A stretch of DNA of 19,574 bases from Monoraphidium neglectum (Eukaryota > Chlorophyta > Chlorophyceae > Sphaeropleales > Selenastraceae): positions 1-19,574 of the forward strand of contig NW_014006909.1 of assembly GCF_000611645.1 (NCBI RefSeq), written 5' to 3'. A program made the position numbers and the translations under genes. Within the stretch, counting starts at the first letter, position 1. Each line of letters opens with the position of its first letter. Below the pieces are notes generated by a model. That model made no database searches. It was not told the DNA's origin and was given only the letters and a program-made list of their open reading frames with translations. Shown one piece after another: positions 1-9,235 of this stretch.

Positions 1-949
1 AAAGCACAAGGAAGAGCAGGAGAAGGCAGCAAAGAAGGCGGCCGCACGCCAGGTGCGGCGCGGCGCGGGTGGCGGCGTTGCGGGCACGCATGCGCACCCG
101 GTGTTGGTCATTTTGTAGCGCCCGCTGCGTGCGTTGTCCGCGGCTTGGTACACCAGGTAGCAGTCCCTCTGCTTCGGTCCGGCCTGCCGGCCCCTGCCCA
201 CATCCCCCCACTCACCCCGCCCCGCACTGCCACGTCGGCTGGAAGTTGCGCCCAGCCGACGGCGCTGCCACGTGCATCTTAATCACAACGCCTGCCTCAC
301 ACTCTCCACAACCCTACACCCCTTCCCCCAAACACCCTCTCCGCCCCCAAAACCCCGAAACCTCTGAAACCCCCAGGGCACGCGCAAGGCGGCTGAGCTC
401 AGCGACGACAAGGAGCTGCACAGGCGGCGGGTGGAGGAGCGCCAGAAGGAGCAGGAGAAGCGCGTCAAGGAGACGATGCAGGCGCTCAGGTACTTCTTGA
501 GGGGATGGGCGCGCTCGGCTGGGTGGCGGGCCGGCTGGCAGAGTGCGCCGGTGCGTCCGCTCGCGCTTGCGCGCGCACTCGTTTCTTGCCACAGTGCTGC
601 CCGCTCCCACTCCCCGTGGGGCCTGGCGTTTTTTGTGACGCGACTCCGCGCAGCCAAACAGGAAGCACCGGTCTGGGGGCGCCCCGCCCCCCAAAGAAAT
701 ATCCCCTTCCCGGTTATGCCCACAGGCGGGCCGTACCTCCCCAGACCCCGGCCCGGCCCCCTCGCCCCCCGCCCTCGCGGCGCCAACCCCGCCCTCCCCG
801 CCCGCAGGAAGGGCGGCATGGCGGAGGAGATGCGGCGCCAGGAGCTGCTGCGCGCGGAGATGGCGCTGGCCTACAAGACCGGCGACACCGCGCGCGCCAA
901 GAAGCTGTTCGACCGCCTGGCGCCGGACGACCCCGCCAAGAAGCGCTGA
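1..949 (+). CDS. C-terminal part of a Lys/Glu-rich coiled-coil protein, 5' partial
   Basis: Three exons can be joined: 1-52 (partial, frame from base 2), 377-489 and 808-949, with TGA at 947-949. Introns are 53-376 (GTGCGG...CAG, phase 0) and 490-807 (GTACTT...GCAG, phase 2). The frame stays open across both joins and gives the last 101 residues. The protein is highly charged: it begins KHKEEQEKAAKKAAARQ, has a VEERQKEQEKRVKE segment in the middle exon (probable long coiled coil) and ends in a compact helical tail, ELLRAEMALAYKTGDTARAK then KLFDRLAPDD and a basic end. I do not recognise the family. Such Lys/Glu-rich tails are common in nuclear RNA-associated proteins, but that is only an analogy. 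The N-terminus lies outside the window. Exon structure is fairly sure; function is unknown. Confidence 0.72.
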
Positions 950-2210
950 CCATGCATCAGCCAGCCAGGGGCGTGGCCGAGCTCGCATCTATAATCTCGT
1001 TGATTTTGGGGTTGGTGCGTCCTGTGAATATGCTTGGTGCCTGCAGGTGGTGGTTGGAGCTGCATGTGGGCCGAGGCCGTCTCATGGCTGTGGGTGTGGT
1101 TGGCTGACGCAGGGGCTGCTTTGCAGCGTTGCAGGCCTGCCAGTGTTGTGAAACAGGGCGTACACATACTTTGTTGCATCCAAGTGCTTGGCCTCGGTCT
1201 GCATGCGGCACATGAGTACCGGACACCCGGGTTACAGCCGTCCTGCATGATTCCAAGCCACCTTCTCAGGACGGCAGAGTGCATTTTGTAAATGCGTGAG
1301 ATCACTGCCTGTTGGGTCTCATATGTTGCTGGCACCTGCACCAAAGCCGCATCTCTCTCGGAACCTGCCTCCTGCTGCTGGCCTGCTCCTGCATTCGTGA
1401 TCCCCCAAATCCCAATAGAGGGTTGCCCTGCAAAGCTGCCCGCGAGCTGCGTGCCCACGCACAAAGCCAACGTTGGGTGACTCCAGGCACCTTTGCATGA
1501 CAGCAACCGCAAAGGGACGCCATCAGGCCTCACCGTGAGGCTTGGCACATGTCATGTGCGCGCTCGCGCGCTGTGTCTATGCACGTGCGTGTTGCGCGCA
1601 GCATGTTGTCTGGTGCTGAGGATACAGCGCGCGCTCTTGCTATCCAACCAAAGCACGACATCTAGGGCTGCAGCAAGTGTTTACGTACGCAGGTGCGGTA
1701 CTAAGGTATGCATCGGCGGCGCCGCATAATGGGCACCACAGGGAGGGGGTTTGGGGTGTTGATATGTCCGAGTACGGTATAAGGATTTTTGAGGACCGCC
1801 ACCAGGATGCCGCGTGCTCGGAAGCAGGCGTTGCCTCAAGGCAGAGAAAGAAAAAAATTCTGGATCGAAGATACGGCCCCGGGCGTGCACCCGCATGTGA
1901 TTGCACGCTGCAGCGGGCAGCGTGGCGTCACTTTATTGCGTAGTCACGCCGTTAACGTAAGGATGACGGCGCACACTCGAGGCCCGACTGCACCGTGTCC
2001 TCTCCAATAGTGGATTGTGACAGGTGGCAAAGAAGTAAACTAATCAAGTGGCGGCTGCTTGGCGTTCGATTCGCCCCCTTTGCTGCGCGTCCCACCACCC
2101 CGCCGCTGCCTGGGCCCCGACGCAGCGCGCACCAGGACCTGGCCGCTCCCGCCGCAGCCGCCGTGCGGCTCATGCGCAAGTATGCACCCTCCCTCGCCTG
2201 GAGCATAGGC
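950..2210. other. 3' UTR and intergenic stretch, no gene seen
   Basis: This stretch holds the 3' UTR of the plus-strand coiled-coil gene and, coming the other way, the 3' UTR of the minus-strand secreted-protein gene, so the two genes converge. Open frames here have no recognisable protein character and look like chance. I found no TTACA (TGTAA on the minus strand) below 2211, so the 3' end of the minus-strand gene is not placed. Confidence 0.5.
1287..1291 (+). promoter_or_regulatory. Putative TGTAA polyadenylation signal
   Basis: TGTAA is the usual green-algal poly(A) signal. This copy lies about 340 bases after the stop of the coiled-coil gene on the same strand, which would make the 3' UTR roughly 950-1305. 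The motif is short and chance matches occur. Confidence 0.45.
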
Positions 2211-3152
2211 CTATGGCGCGCAGACGCCAGGGGAGCGCTCGACCTTGCAGGCGCACTTGCGGCCCAGGGGCGTGAGCACGCACTTCTCGTTTGCCTGGCA
2301 GCCGATCGTCAGGTCGTGGCGGCAGGACAGGGTGGTTGCCTCAATCGTCTCGCTCGGCTGGGCATAGGGGTTGATGATCGTGCGCGTGACCGTCTTCGTC
2401 GACGCGCGGAGCCGCCACTTCTTGTTGATTGGCAGGATCCGCGGGCAGTCGACGGAGGCGCCGCTCTCGGGGACAAAGGCGTCCCCGACGCCGACGATCG
2501 CGCAGCCGTTGGGCTTGAGGTTGAAGCGGGAGGTGGGGCGGGCCTCGAACCTGCCGTGGCAGATGTCCGGGTTTTTGGGGTTCTTGGGCCAGGCGTTGCC
2601 GTTTGCCGAGTAGTGGTCCTCCGATAGCCACTGCGCGCAGTTTTGCATTGCATGAGACAGAAAAGTCAGTTGGTGGGCGCTGCATCACCCCTCCAGACTT
2701 GACAGACGTGTGGCGGTGCGTTGTTTGCGCAACTGTCAGGGGCCCGGGGCCCCTGACAGTCGGGCCCACCCACAGAGGGTGCTGGGACGTGTTCAGATGC
2801 GCAGATCAGAGGCGAAGGGTATTATGGCATCGTACATGCCAGGATCTGAGCCGTACACGAGCAACAACCCCTCTGTTGCAGCAGGCGGCCCTGCCACTGT
2901 GCACAGGAGGGAGGCAGCAGGGGCCGCCTGGCGCCGCACCTGGACGCTGAAGCCGCCGCTGCCGCCCTTTGACCCGGCGCACACGCGCACGTTAATGCCG
3001 CCCTCCGTGTGGTTCACAACAGTCAGCGACGGCTGAAGGGCGCTGGGCCTCTTGGCCTTATCCTCCGCATGCTTGTGGGCCGCTGCAGGCGTCGGCGCCG
3101 CTGCGGCTGCGACACTTGCAGCGCAAAGCAGCACCACGAGGAGCATCGACAT
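2211..3152 (-). CDS. Probable secreted cysteine-rich protein, family unknown
   Basis: Two exons are proposed, 3152-2859 and 2630-2211, joined in phase 0 (donor CTC|GTGTAC, acceptor GCGCAG|TGG behind a pyrimidine-rich tract). They give 237 aa ending in TAG. The N-terminus MSMLLVVLLCAASVAAAAA is a clear signal peptide followed by a Pro/Ala/Lys-rich stretch; an NHT sequon is at residue 47. The second exon opens WLSEDHYSANGNAWP and carries nine cysteines, four of them in the last 22 residues (KCVL, KCACK, VCAP), as expected for disulfide-bonded extracellular proteins. Start choice: the ATG at 3152 puts the hydrophobic segment right at the N-terminus; upstream in-frame ATGs at 3218 and 3188 would add a polar leader. 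The splice junction is the weak point: a phase 2 join (donor near 2834 or 2857, acceptor near 2685) is also possible. No known family or domain is recognised; a cell-wall or matrix role is only a guess. Confidence 0.6.
2732..2760. repeat. 29-bp near-perfect palindrome
   Basis: Two 13-base arms, ACTGTCAGGGGCC and GGCCCCTGACAGT, are exact reverse complements around the 3-base centre CGG. It lies inside the proposed intron of the secreted-protein gene and would fold into a very stable GC-rich hairpin in either strand. No longer terminal inverted repeats or target-site duplication were seen around it. Confidence 0.9.
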
Positions 3153-4170
3153 TGAAGGGCCCTGACAATTGCTTCGTGAACCGTACATGCTGTTGTTACT
3201 TCGGTGCGTCCGTTTCACTGGCCAGCAACGCGTACAAACTCGCCGCGCCGCGGTTGGTTGGTTAGCTTTCAGAGAATGAAGGCGAAGGGAGCCGATGAGG
3301 ACGGTCGATAAGTAAACTCAGACTGTATAATTATTAGTTTGTATCACGTCGAAGACGATCTTGGCCCTTCACCGCGTGGGTTCATGGGTGCTGACGCGGC
3401 GGTCCCAACATTGACCTGGAATGACACCCTCACATGGCGGCGCAAACCACTGCCAATGAGCATGTTGCAGCCAACATCTCAAGTTTGGAAAATCTCTCAG
3501 AACCTGTGCAGCTTGTTCGAAAGGAGCTTACGCCATGGTTCGTAAGACTCATCGATTTGTCAGCCTTACTAGTCCGACGCCCCGGACCAGATTGCTGGGG
3601 CATAATTCTGTCTTGATGTCGGTTTCACCTATCCGCAAAGGTTTGCGGGTGACACTGCCACCCGCTGAGAGACTGCAGTGGTTTGCCTTACATTGTTGAT
3701 ACTTTGAAACCAACCGCATGTTGTGCACCGTGCCACGCTACTTGTCGTCACACAACTTGTCTCCCTGCAACCCAAATTAACCTGCATGTTTGATCAATCG
3801 CTCACTCCCACAATTCAGTCGGTGTGTGGGACCCCTACCCGTCCAGCCAATTGATGACACACACACGAGCAGAGCGTACTGCGCTATCATGCGAGCCGCA
3901 TCGCCCCGCTGTCCCTGCAGCAGCTGCATCCACCTCAAAGGCTTGATGCTCAGAGTCACTTGGTCAAACAATCAAGCTGACAGACGCGCCGCGCCCAGCA
4001 GTCCCTTAGCGCCGCGGCCGGCGCCTGACAACACTCGTAGGAGCCCCAGCCCGCAGGCCATGAGGGGCCGAACACCCTGTGCCCAGCTGGCACGCCTGCC
4101 GTGGCAGCATTTAAGCATGGCAGGCAGCATCTGCCCCCAGTTTGAGGGTGGATGACGCGCCATTAGCGGG
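3153..4170. other. Intergenic: promoter of secreted-protein gene and 3' UTR of first R2 gene
   Basis: The left part lies upstream of the minus-strand secreted-protein gene; an AT-rich patch near 3324-3335 (TATAATTATTAG) is the only promoter-like composition noticed and is weak. The right part, about 3670-4170, is best read as the 3' UTR of the first R2 gene. A small ATG-initiated frame at 3434-3616 has no recognisable features and is not annotated. Confidence 0.45.
3688..3692 (-). promoter_or_regulatory. Putative TGTAA polyadenylation signal of first R2 gene
   Basis: TTACA on the plus strand reads TGTAA in the direction of the first R2 gene. It is the first such motif found after its stop codon at 4171, giving a 3' UTR of about 480-500 bases. 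Confidence 0.45.
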
Positions 4171-5053
4171 TCAGAAGTCCTGGTCGAGGGAGAAGGTGTG
4201 CAGCTTCCCCTCCAGGCCAGCCATTGGCCCCACTTTCTGGTACTCACCCACCCTGTGCGGTGTGGAACAGATAATGATGGGCAACAAGCAGAATACGTTA
4301 TCCCAGTGTGGGGCGCGAATTTTACGAGTTGAGCATGTGTTGCCGCAGGAGCTGTCTCGGTTTGTGGTGACGTCACACCAATTTACCATCCCCAGAACCC
4401 TTGCCAGTGCTCCTGTAAGTGCACAAGGTTGCGTGCCCCATCACCCCTAAACTTGTGCGTGCGCGCAGACCCCGCACGCACGCAGGCGTGCATGCACGTA
4501 CGCCCCCATCCATAACGCCAGCCCAGCTGCGTCTGCAAGGGCAGACGGGCCAAGGATCAACAACAAGGTTTCGTTAGGCAGCCGCACCCACCTCTTCTCG
4601 AAGAAGTTGGTCTTCCCAGGCAGGCTGATGAGCTCCATCCAGTCAAAGGGGTTGTGCACTTTGTAGTGCTTCTCGCACCCCAGTTCCACCAGCAGGCGGT
4701 CGGCGACGTACTCGATGTACTGAGTCATGAGCTTGCTGTTCATGCCAATCAGCTCAACCGGCAGGGACTGGGCGTTTGGGGGGTTTATGGGTGGGGATTT
4801 CGGATGGGAGTGCACGCGAGCGCTGTGGCAGGTGCATGAAGGGCATCGAGTGTATGACATTTACATATTCAATCAGCACAAAAATATTCAGCCGTAATCA
4901 AGCACGCTCAAACCGTGCAGTTTGACCACGCAGCTCAGGCCAGACCAGGCAGGCACTCACGTCGCAGATGAACTCCCTCTCAACCTCCACGGCCTCTGTC
5001 ACGATCTCCACGACCCGCTCCTCGGGAATCTTGTTGTTCAGCATGCTGGGTGG

Positions 5054-5086
<33 letters not shown>

Positions 5087-7605
5087 GAAATATCGGTGAA
5101 TCGGCAAGAGCGTGTGCCACATCATGCCCCCAGTGGGGGCTTGGGCAGGGCACGCAGAGGCGGGCGGTGGGCCAGGCCCGTACACAACGAGTTCAGGTGG
5201 GCAGCTTGCGACGTGGTCACGTGCCTGACTCGTCCAGTCCACAAGCTGTCGTCGTTGCTGCGCCATCGACACAGCAACCCCTGAATTGCCCTTCTCCTGC
5301 ACACCTTGTCACCCCTGTCACCTCAAAAACAAACCACGCACCTGTAGAGCAGGCAGCCAAAGTCGGTGTGCAGGCCCTCGTCACGGCTGATGAGCTCGTT
5401 GGAGAAGGTGAGGCCCGGCATGAGGCCGCGCTTCTTGAGCCAGAAGATGGCGCAGAAGCTGCCGCTAAAGAGGATGCCCTCCACAGCCGTGTAGGCCACA
5501 AGCCGCTCGGCGAAGCACTGAGAGCTGTGAGAGGGTGCATGCAAGTGTGTGGGTGTGCGTGTGTGGGCGCGGGCGTGGGCGCAGGCGCGGGGCGCGCGTG
5601 TGCAGATGCCCACGCATCTGTGTGCGTCACTGTGTGGGTGCATGCATGGGGCTTGCATATGTGTGGGAGGGTTGGGAGCACACGCGCGGCCTGCGTGTGA
5701 GATTGGCGCATATGCACAAGTGCACGATTTTCCATGTTGAACATACGACGTACAACCAGCATGCACGGGCCATCGCGCAGGCCGGCGCACCCACATGCTA
5801 GCCAAGCAGCGGCTTGCTCACGAGCATCCAACTCCCCTGTTGCGGGTGCACTTCCCAGCTGTAGCCCAATCCATCGCCCCTTGACCCCTTTCCGCAGTGG
5901 CACTCACCCCTTGATCCACTTGATCGCCCAGTCTGCCTTCTTGGTGACGGATGGCACAGTGCTGATGGCGCGAAACAGGCGGTCCTTCTCTACCGGGTCC
6001 TTGATGTACTCATCCAGCATTAGGCTATACATCTCTGTGGGATTAGAATCGGGGTTGGTGGTGGTATGACTTGGCGTCGCGCGCGCAGGACGATGCCGGT
6101 GGGGATGGGGGCGGTGTTGGTTGGATCGGGGGCCTGGTGTACGGAGTTGTGGTGGGCTGGATGGGTCATGTTGGGGTGGTGCGGGATGGAGCGGAGTGGG
6201 GCAGTTTGAGGTTTGGCGAGCTCCTCCAGACAAGCACAGACAATTGGTGCTCAAGGGCTGTTCTGCACCACCTATAGATGCTGACTATTGCGGGATTTCC
6301 AGGGCACGGCACGCGCGCTCATGCTGCGGGCGCCCTTGCCGGCGCCAGACACGCACGATCAACGGTTTGTTGAGCGTTTGGCTGCGGCTCCTCGCGCAAC
6401 CCACCATCCTCTGAGGCAATATCTCGCAGACAGCACGCAACGACGATCACGCACAACAGCAACATTTGACACAGCTGCGCTGCTGATGTGCCCGGCTGGT
6501 CCTGTGAAGGGGCTGATAATCCCTTTGCGCTCACCGCTGTGGATATTCTCAACGGCGACCTGGAACCCGTAAAAGGCGCGCGCCTGCATCAAGAGCCCAG
6601 GCAAGGGCCGGCGAGGTGCGGTGAGCAGCAGGAGAGGGGATCGTCTTTTCGAGGTCCATTAAAGATGGACCGTGCATGAATTGTCCAGGCGCGGGATGGC
6701 CGAGCGCGCGGCCCTTGACGGAGACAATGCTGCAAGCGCAACCACGCATTGGCACACAAAGCAGCAGTGCCCTTTCAGGTCAACGCCCGCCACAGGGGCG
6801 GCTGCGCGTGGGTTTGGGTTGCTGCGCCGGTGGGCCGTGCGGCGGGGGTGCGCCAGGGGCGATCACCTCTGGGATCTGGACGTCGTTCAAGAAGCGCGCC
6901 CCCACGTTCTCCAGCACAATGCCGTCAGAGGCGGCAAAGTAGGCCAGGACCCGCAGGATGAAGTGGCGCTCGCCATCGTTGAGGCCGACCCAGTGGCGCA
7001 TGTCATCCGCCAGGTCCACCTCCTCGGCTGCCGGTCGGTTGCGTGGGTCCGAGGGGGTTTGGGGTTTGGGGGTGGCAGGGCTCAGGCGGGCGAAACAGGA
7101 ACGGGAGGTAGGGGTGTGTGCTTGAGGGACGAGGAGGGTGGCTGCTGGAGGGGTCGCAGCAGGTCAGGGCTGGGGCCCCAGAAGGGGGTCAGTTGCGGGT
7201 TGCCGGGGACGAGCACAAGAGCGCCGGGGGGCGGCGCCGTCTGGCGCACCGCCGAGCCCGCACCCGTCCAGAAGGACGCCTCTGCCTTCTTGTAGAACTG
7301 CCAGACGGTCTGGGGTAGACAGGCATGAGGTCTGGGTGAGAACAGAACGCAAGCTGGCGCGCCCCGCACCCCGCACGCATGCATGCACCCTTGCACACTG
7401 GGGCGCCTAGGCGGGGGATGAGGGCTGGCCCTGGCTGGCTGCGGCGGCGGTCGCGGCGGCGGCGCTTGGGACCAGGCTGCCCCTGCGCGTGCCAACGGGA
7501 ACACACCTGGTACTTGATGGGAAACATGCAGTAGCGTTGGGGGTTCTCATCCAGCAGGGGCTCGGGGAGCCGCTGAGGTGCCTCCTTCGTCGTAACCTCG
7601 GCCAT
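4171..7605 (-). CDS. RNR2: Ribonucleoside-diphosphate reductase small subunit R2, copy A
   Basis: Class I R2 carries the diiron-tyrosyl radical that the large subunit R1 uses to reduce NDPs to dNDPs. Nine exons join cleanly: 7605-7507, 7309-7264, 7027-6867, 6583-6535, 6034-5908, 5524-5342, 5045-4961, 4767-4592, 4252-4171, giving 335 aa, normal for plant R2. All eight introns are GT-AG. Iron ligands by alignment to mouse R2: Asp83 (in ASDGIV), Glu114 and His117 (ENIH), Glu176 (AVEG), Glu210 and His213 (RDEGLH). Radical Tyr121 sits four residues after His117. Trp47 (SFWTAEE), Asp209 and Tyr313 (VGEYQK) match the radical-transfer route. The tail HTFSLDQDF is the R1-docking peptide. The start [10 protein letters not shown] aligns with copy B, and no in-frame exon is needed upstream. 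This is the downstream member of a head-to-tail pair with 9236-12807. R2 genes are usually S-phase regulated, but I found no convincing E2F site. Family assignment is very secure. Confidence 0.96.
5055..5084. repeat. (TG)15 microsatellite
   Basis: Fifteen uninterrupted TG units. In the R2 copy A transcript this is (CA)15, ending seven bases before the 3' splice-site AG of intron 6 (intron 5046-5341). Confidence 0.97.
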
Positions 7606-9235
7606 TCTGGTCAGCGTCTCGCAGGGTCGTGCGCAAGGCGGGATCAGAGTGGCGTCGCGAGCCTTCAGGTCGCCTTTGTAGGGTGTGCAGAGCGTGCCTC
7701 GCTGAACACGGAGATCACGCGATGTTTCGAAGCGGACAGTACCGTTTAATGTAAAGTTTTGCGTACCACAGCGCGATGATGACGCAAAAATTAGCCACAA
7801 CTATCATGAGCGAGGCTGCAGGGGTGACACACGCTACCTTGGATGGAGCCGTCCATGCTGATGACGCAGCACAGCAACCGCTGTTGGGTTGGCCCGCGCA
7901 CCAGCTCTTCTTCGTTTGACAGCCTGCACCTTCTGTCTTGGATGACACCAGCAGCAGAAACATCGCCCAGTGATCGAAGGTCTTCATGGGCTAAGCGTGC
8001 GCGGCCAGCAACATCTTGCTTCCAGGCCGTTGTACCAAACACTCTCATTCCTCCCTTTGCTGCTGTATGAACGCAACAAAGGTGTGCCTGCACAACTTAG
8101 TAACCCACCTTGATTACAGATTCTTGTATGCATAGCCACCAAATGCCAAGCAAGCGGCCAAACAGCGGCAATGTGCACCCACGAACACGACTTGTGCGGA
8201 CACAAACTGTCAGCAGCCGACTTGCTCACAGCCACGATCCGTGAGACATGATTTCTCACAGTGGCGTTTTTCACACAGTGGCCTTTGGGCTGAAACACGC
8301 TTGCTCCTTCCAATAAGAATTTATTTGCACACACACAACCTGTGTTGCTGCACACGGGGCGAGACAACCGAGAATAGAACAGCTAACACAGCAAATGCTT
8401 GCTCAAAATGTGCCATACCTGCCTCCAAACCTCGCGTATGAACTAATGCACGAGCCGCAAACTGTCATAAGAGCCAAATCAAGTGGCAAGGCCTGAAAGG
8501 ATAAAACATATCATGTAACCGACGATCTTGCTAGAACCAAGCCCCGTACTGCCTTCACCTGAAGCATCAGAATACTTGCAAAACTAGTCCTCACAACTGA
8601 CCACGCCGTTCCAAGGCATGATCTAGTGCCCCTCATTTGCACATATTGCCTTCAGCAGCAGCGGCGGCAGTCAGGCCATCCACGGCTGGGTGGTGCCCGG
8701 GGCGTGTCCGCAGAGGGGGCACCCTCGCAGGCAGCGCACGGCGCCTGCAGGTAGCAACAGGCACATAAGGCCATAACTCAGGTACATATAATGCACTGCA
8801 CCGGTGCCTGTACTGCATACGTGCCTTGTTGTCATTCGCACGCCAACATACGCAACCATACTGATCCCTTCGCTCAGCCCATGCAATGGCAGCACGCTCT
8901 TGCTGAGCACTCTGCCCAAACCTATCGCCGTGATAACAACAATCTGGCTGATGCGACAGCTGCCTGCGCAATGCTGCGTGGCATTGCCCAGCTGAGGCCC
9001 AGCTGGCAGTCATGCCATGCAAGCCCCGAGGAGGGCGTGGGCCCAGTCTCAGGGCCCACCCCTTTCCGGGGTCGGTTGCGCACGCTGCACGCACTCCGCG
9101 TGCACGACCGTGCCGGTCTGTTTTGAGGGCACCACAGGCCCATGGGCTGGCAGGGAGCACACCCGGCGGTTGTAGGCAGGATGCCGCTCGGTATCCACAC
9201 GCACGTCCCAAACCAAAAAGGCGCCACGAAAGTTT
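7606..9235. other. Spacer between the two R2 genes: copy B 3' UTR and copy A promoter
   Basis: This 1.6-kb spacer must hold the 3' end of copy B and the promoter of copy A. If the TTACA at 8114-8118 is copy B's poly(A) signal, about 500 bases remain for the copy A promoter and 5' UTR. Open frames in either strand show no protein family signature. There is a small hairpin at 9037-9059 (arms GTGGGCCC and GGGCCCAC, 7-base loop) inside the presumed 3' UTR. No transposon or pseudogene remnant was recognised. Confidence 0.5.
8114..8118 (-). promoter_or_regulatory. Putative TGTAA polyadenylation signal of second R2 gene
   Basis: TTACA on the plus strand is TGTAA for the minus-strand copy B. It is the first copy I find past its stop codon at 9236, which implies a long 3' UTR of about 1.1 kb. 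A diverged signal nearer the stop is possible. Confidence 0.35.

Noticed and set aside
283..988. Long minus-strand frames opposite the coiled-coil gene.
   Set aside because: They are antisense shadows that run through introns and exons alike of a well-supported plus-strand gene.
2022..2090. Possible tRNA: a T-loop-like GGCG-TTCGATT-CGCC with a box-A-like TGGCAAAGAAG upstream.
   Set aside because: The T-stem has a mismatch, no acceptor stem pairs, and no anticodon arm can be drawn.
3434..3616. Small ATG frame of 60 codons upstream of the R2 pair.
   Set aside because: No domain, no splice context and no conservation evidence; consistent with a chance frame.
5535..5801. Possible coding frame in GT-rich DNA within R2 copy A.
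   Set aside because: It is low-complexity intron 5 sequence between two exons with firm splice sites.
7749..7753. TGTAA on the plus strand as a poly(A) signal; also at 8514, 9964 and 14536.
   Set aside because: No plus-strand gene ends upstream of these positions; they are chance occurrences of a five-base motif.
7606..8000. Search for E2F-type sites upstream of R2 copy A, and similarly upstream of copy B.
   Set aside because: No convincing TTTSSCGC-type match was seen by eye in either promoter region, so none is annotated.
8633..9211. Long open frame on the minus strand (192 codons) between the R2 genes.
   Set aside because: Composition is typical of a chance frame in GC-rich DNA, with no motif, and it overlaps the expected 3' UTR of copy B.
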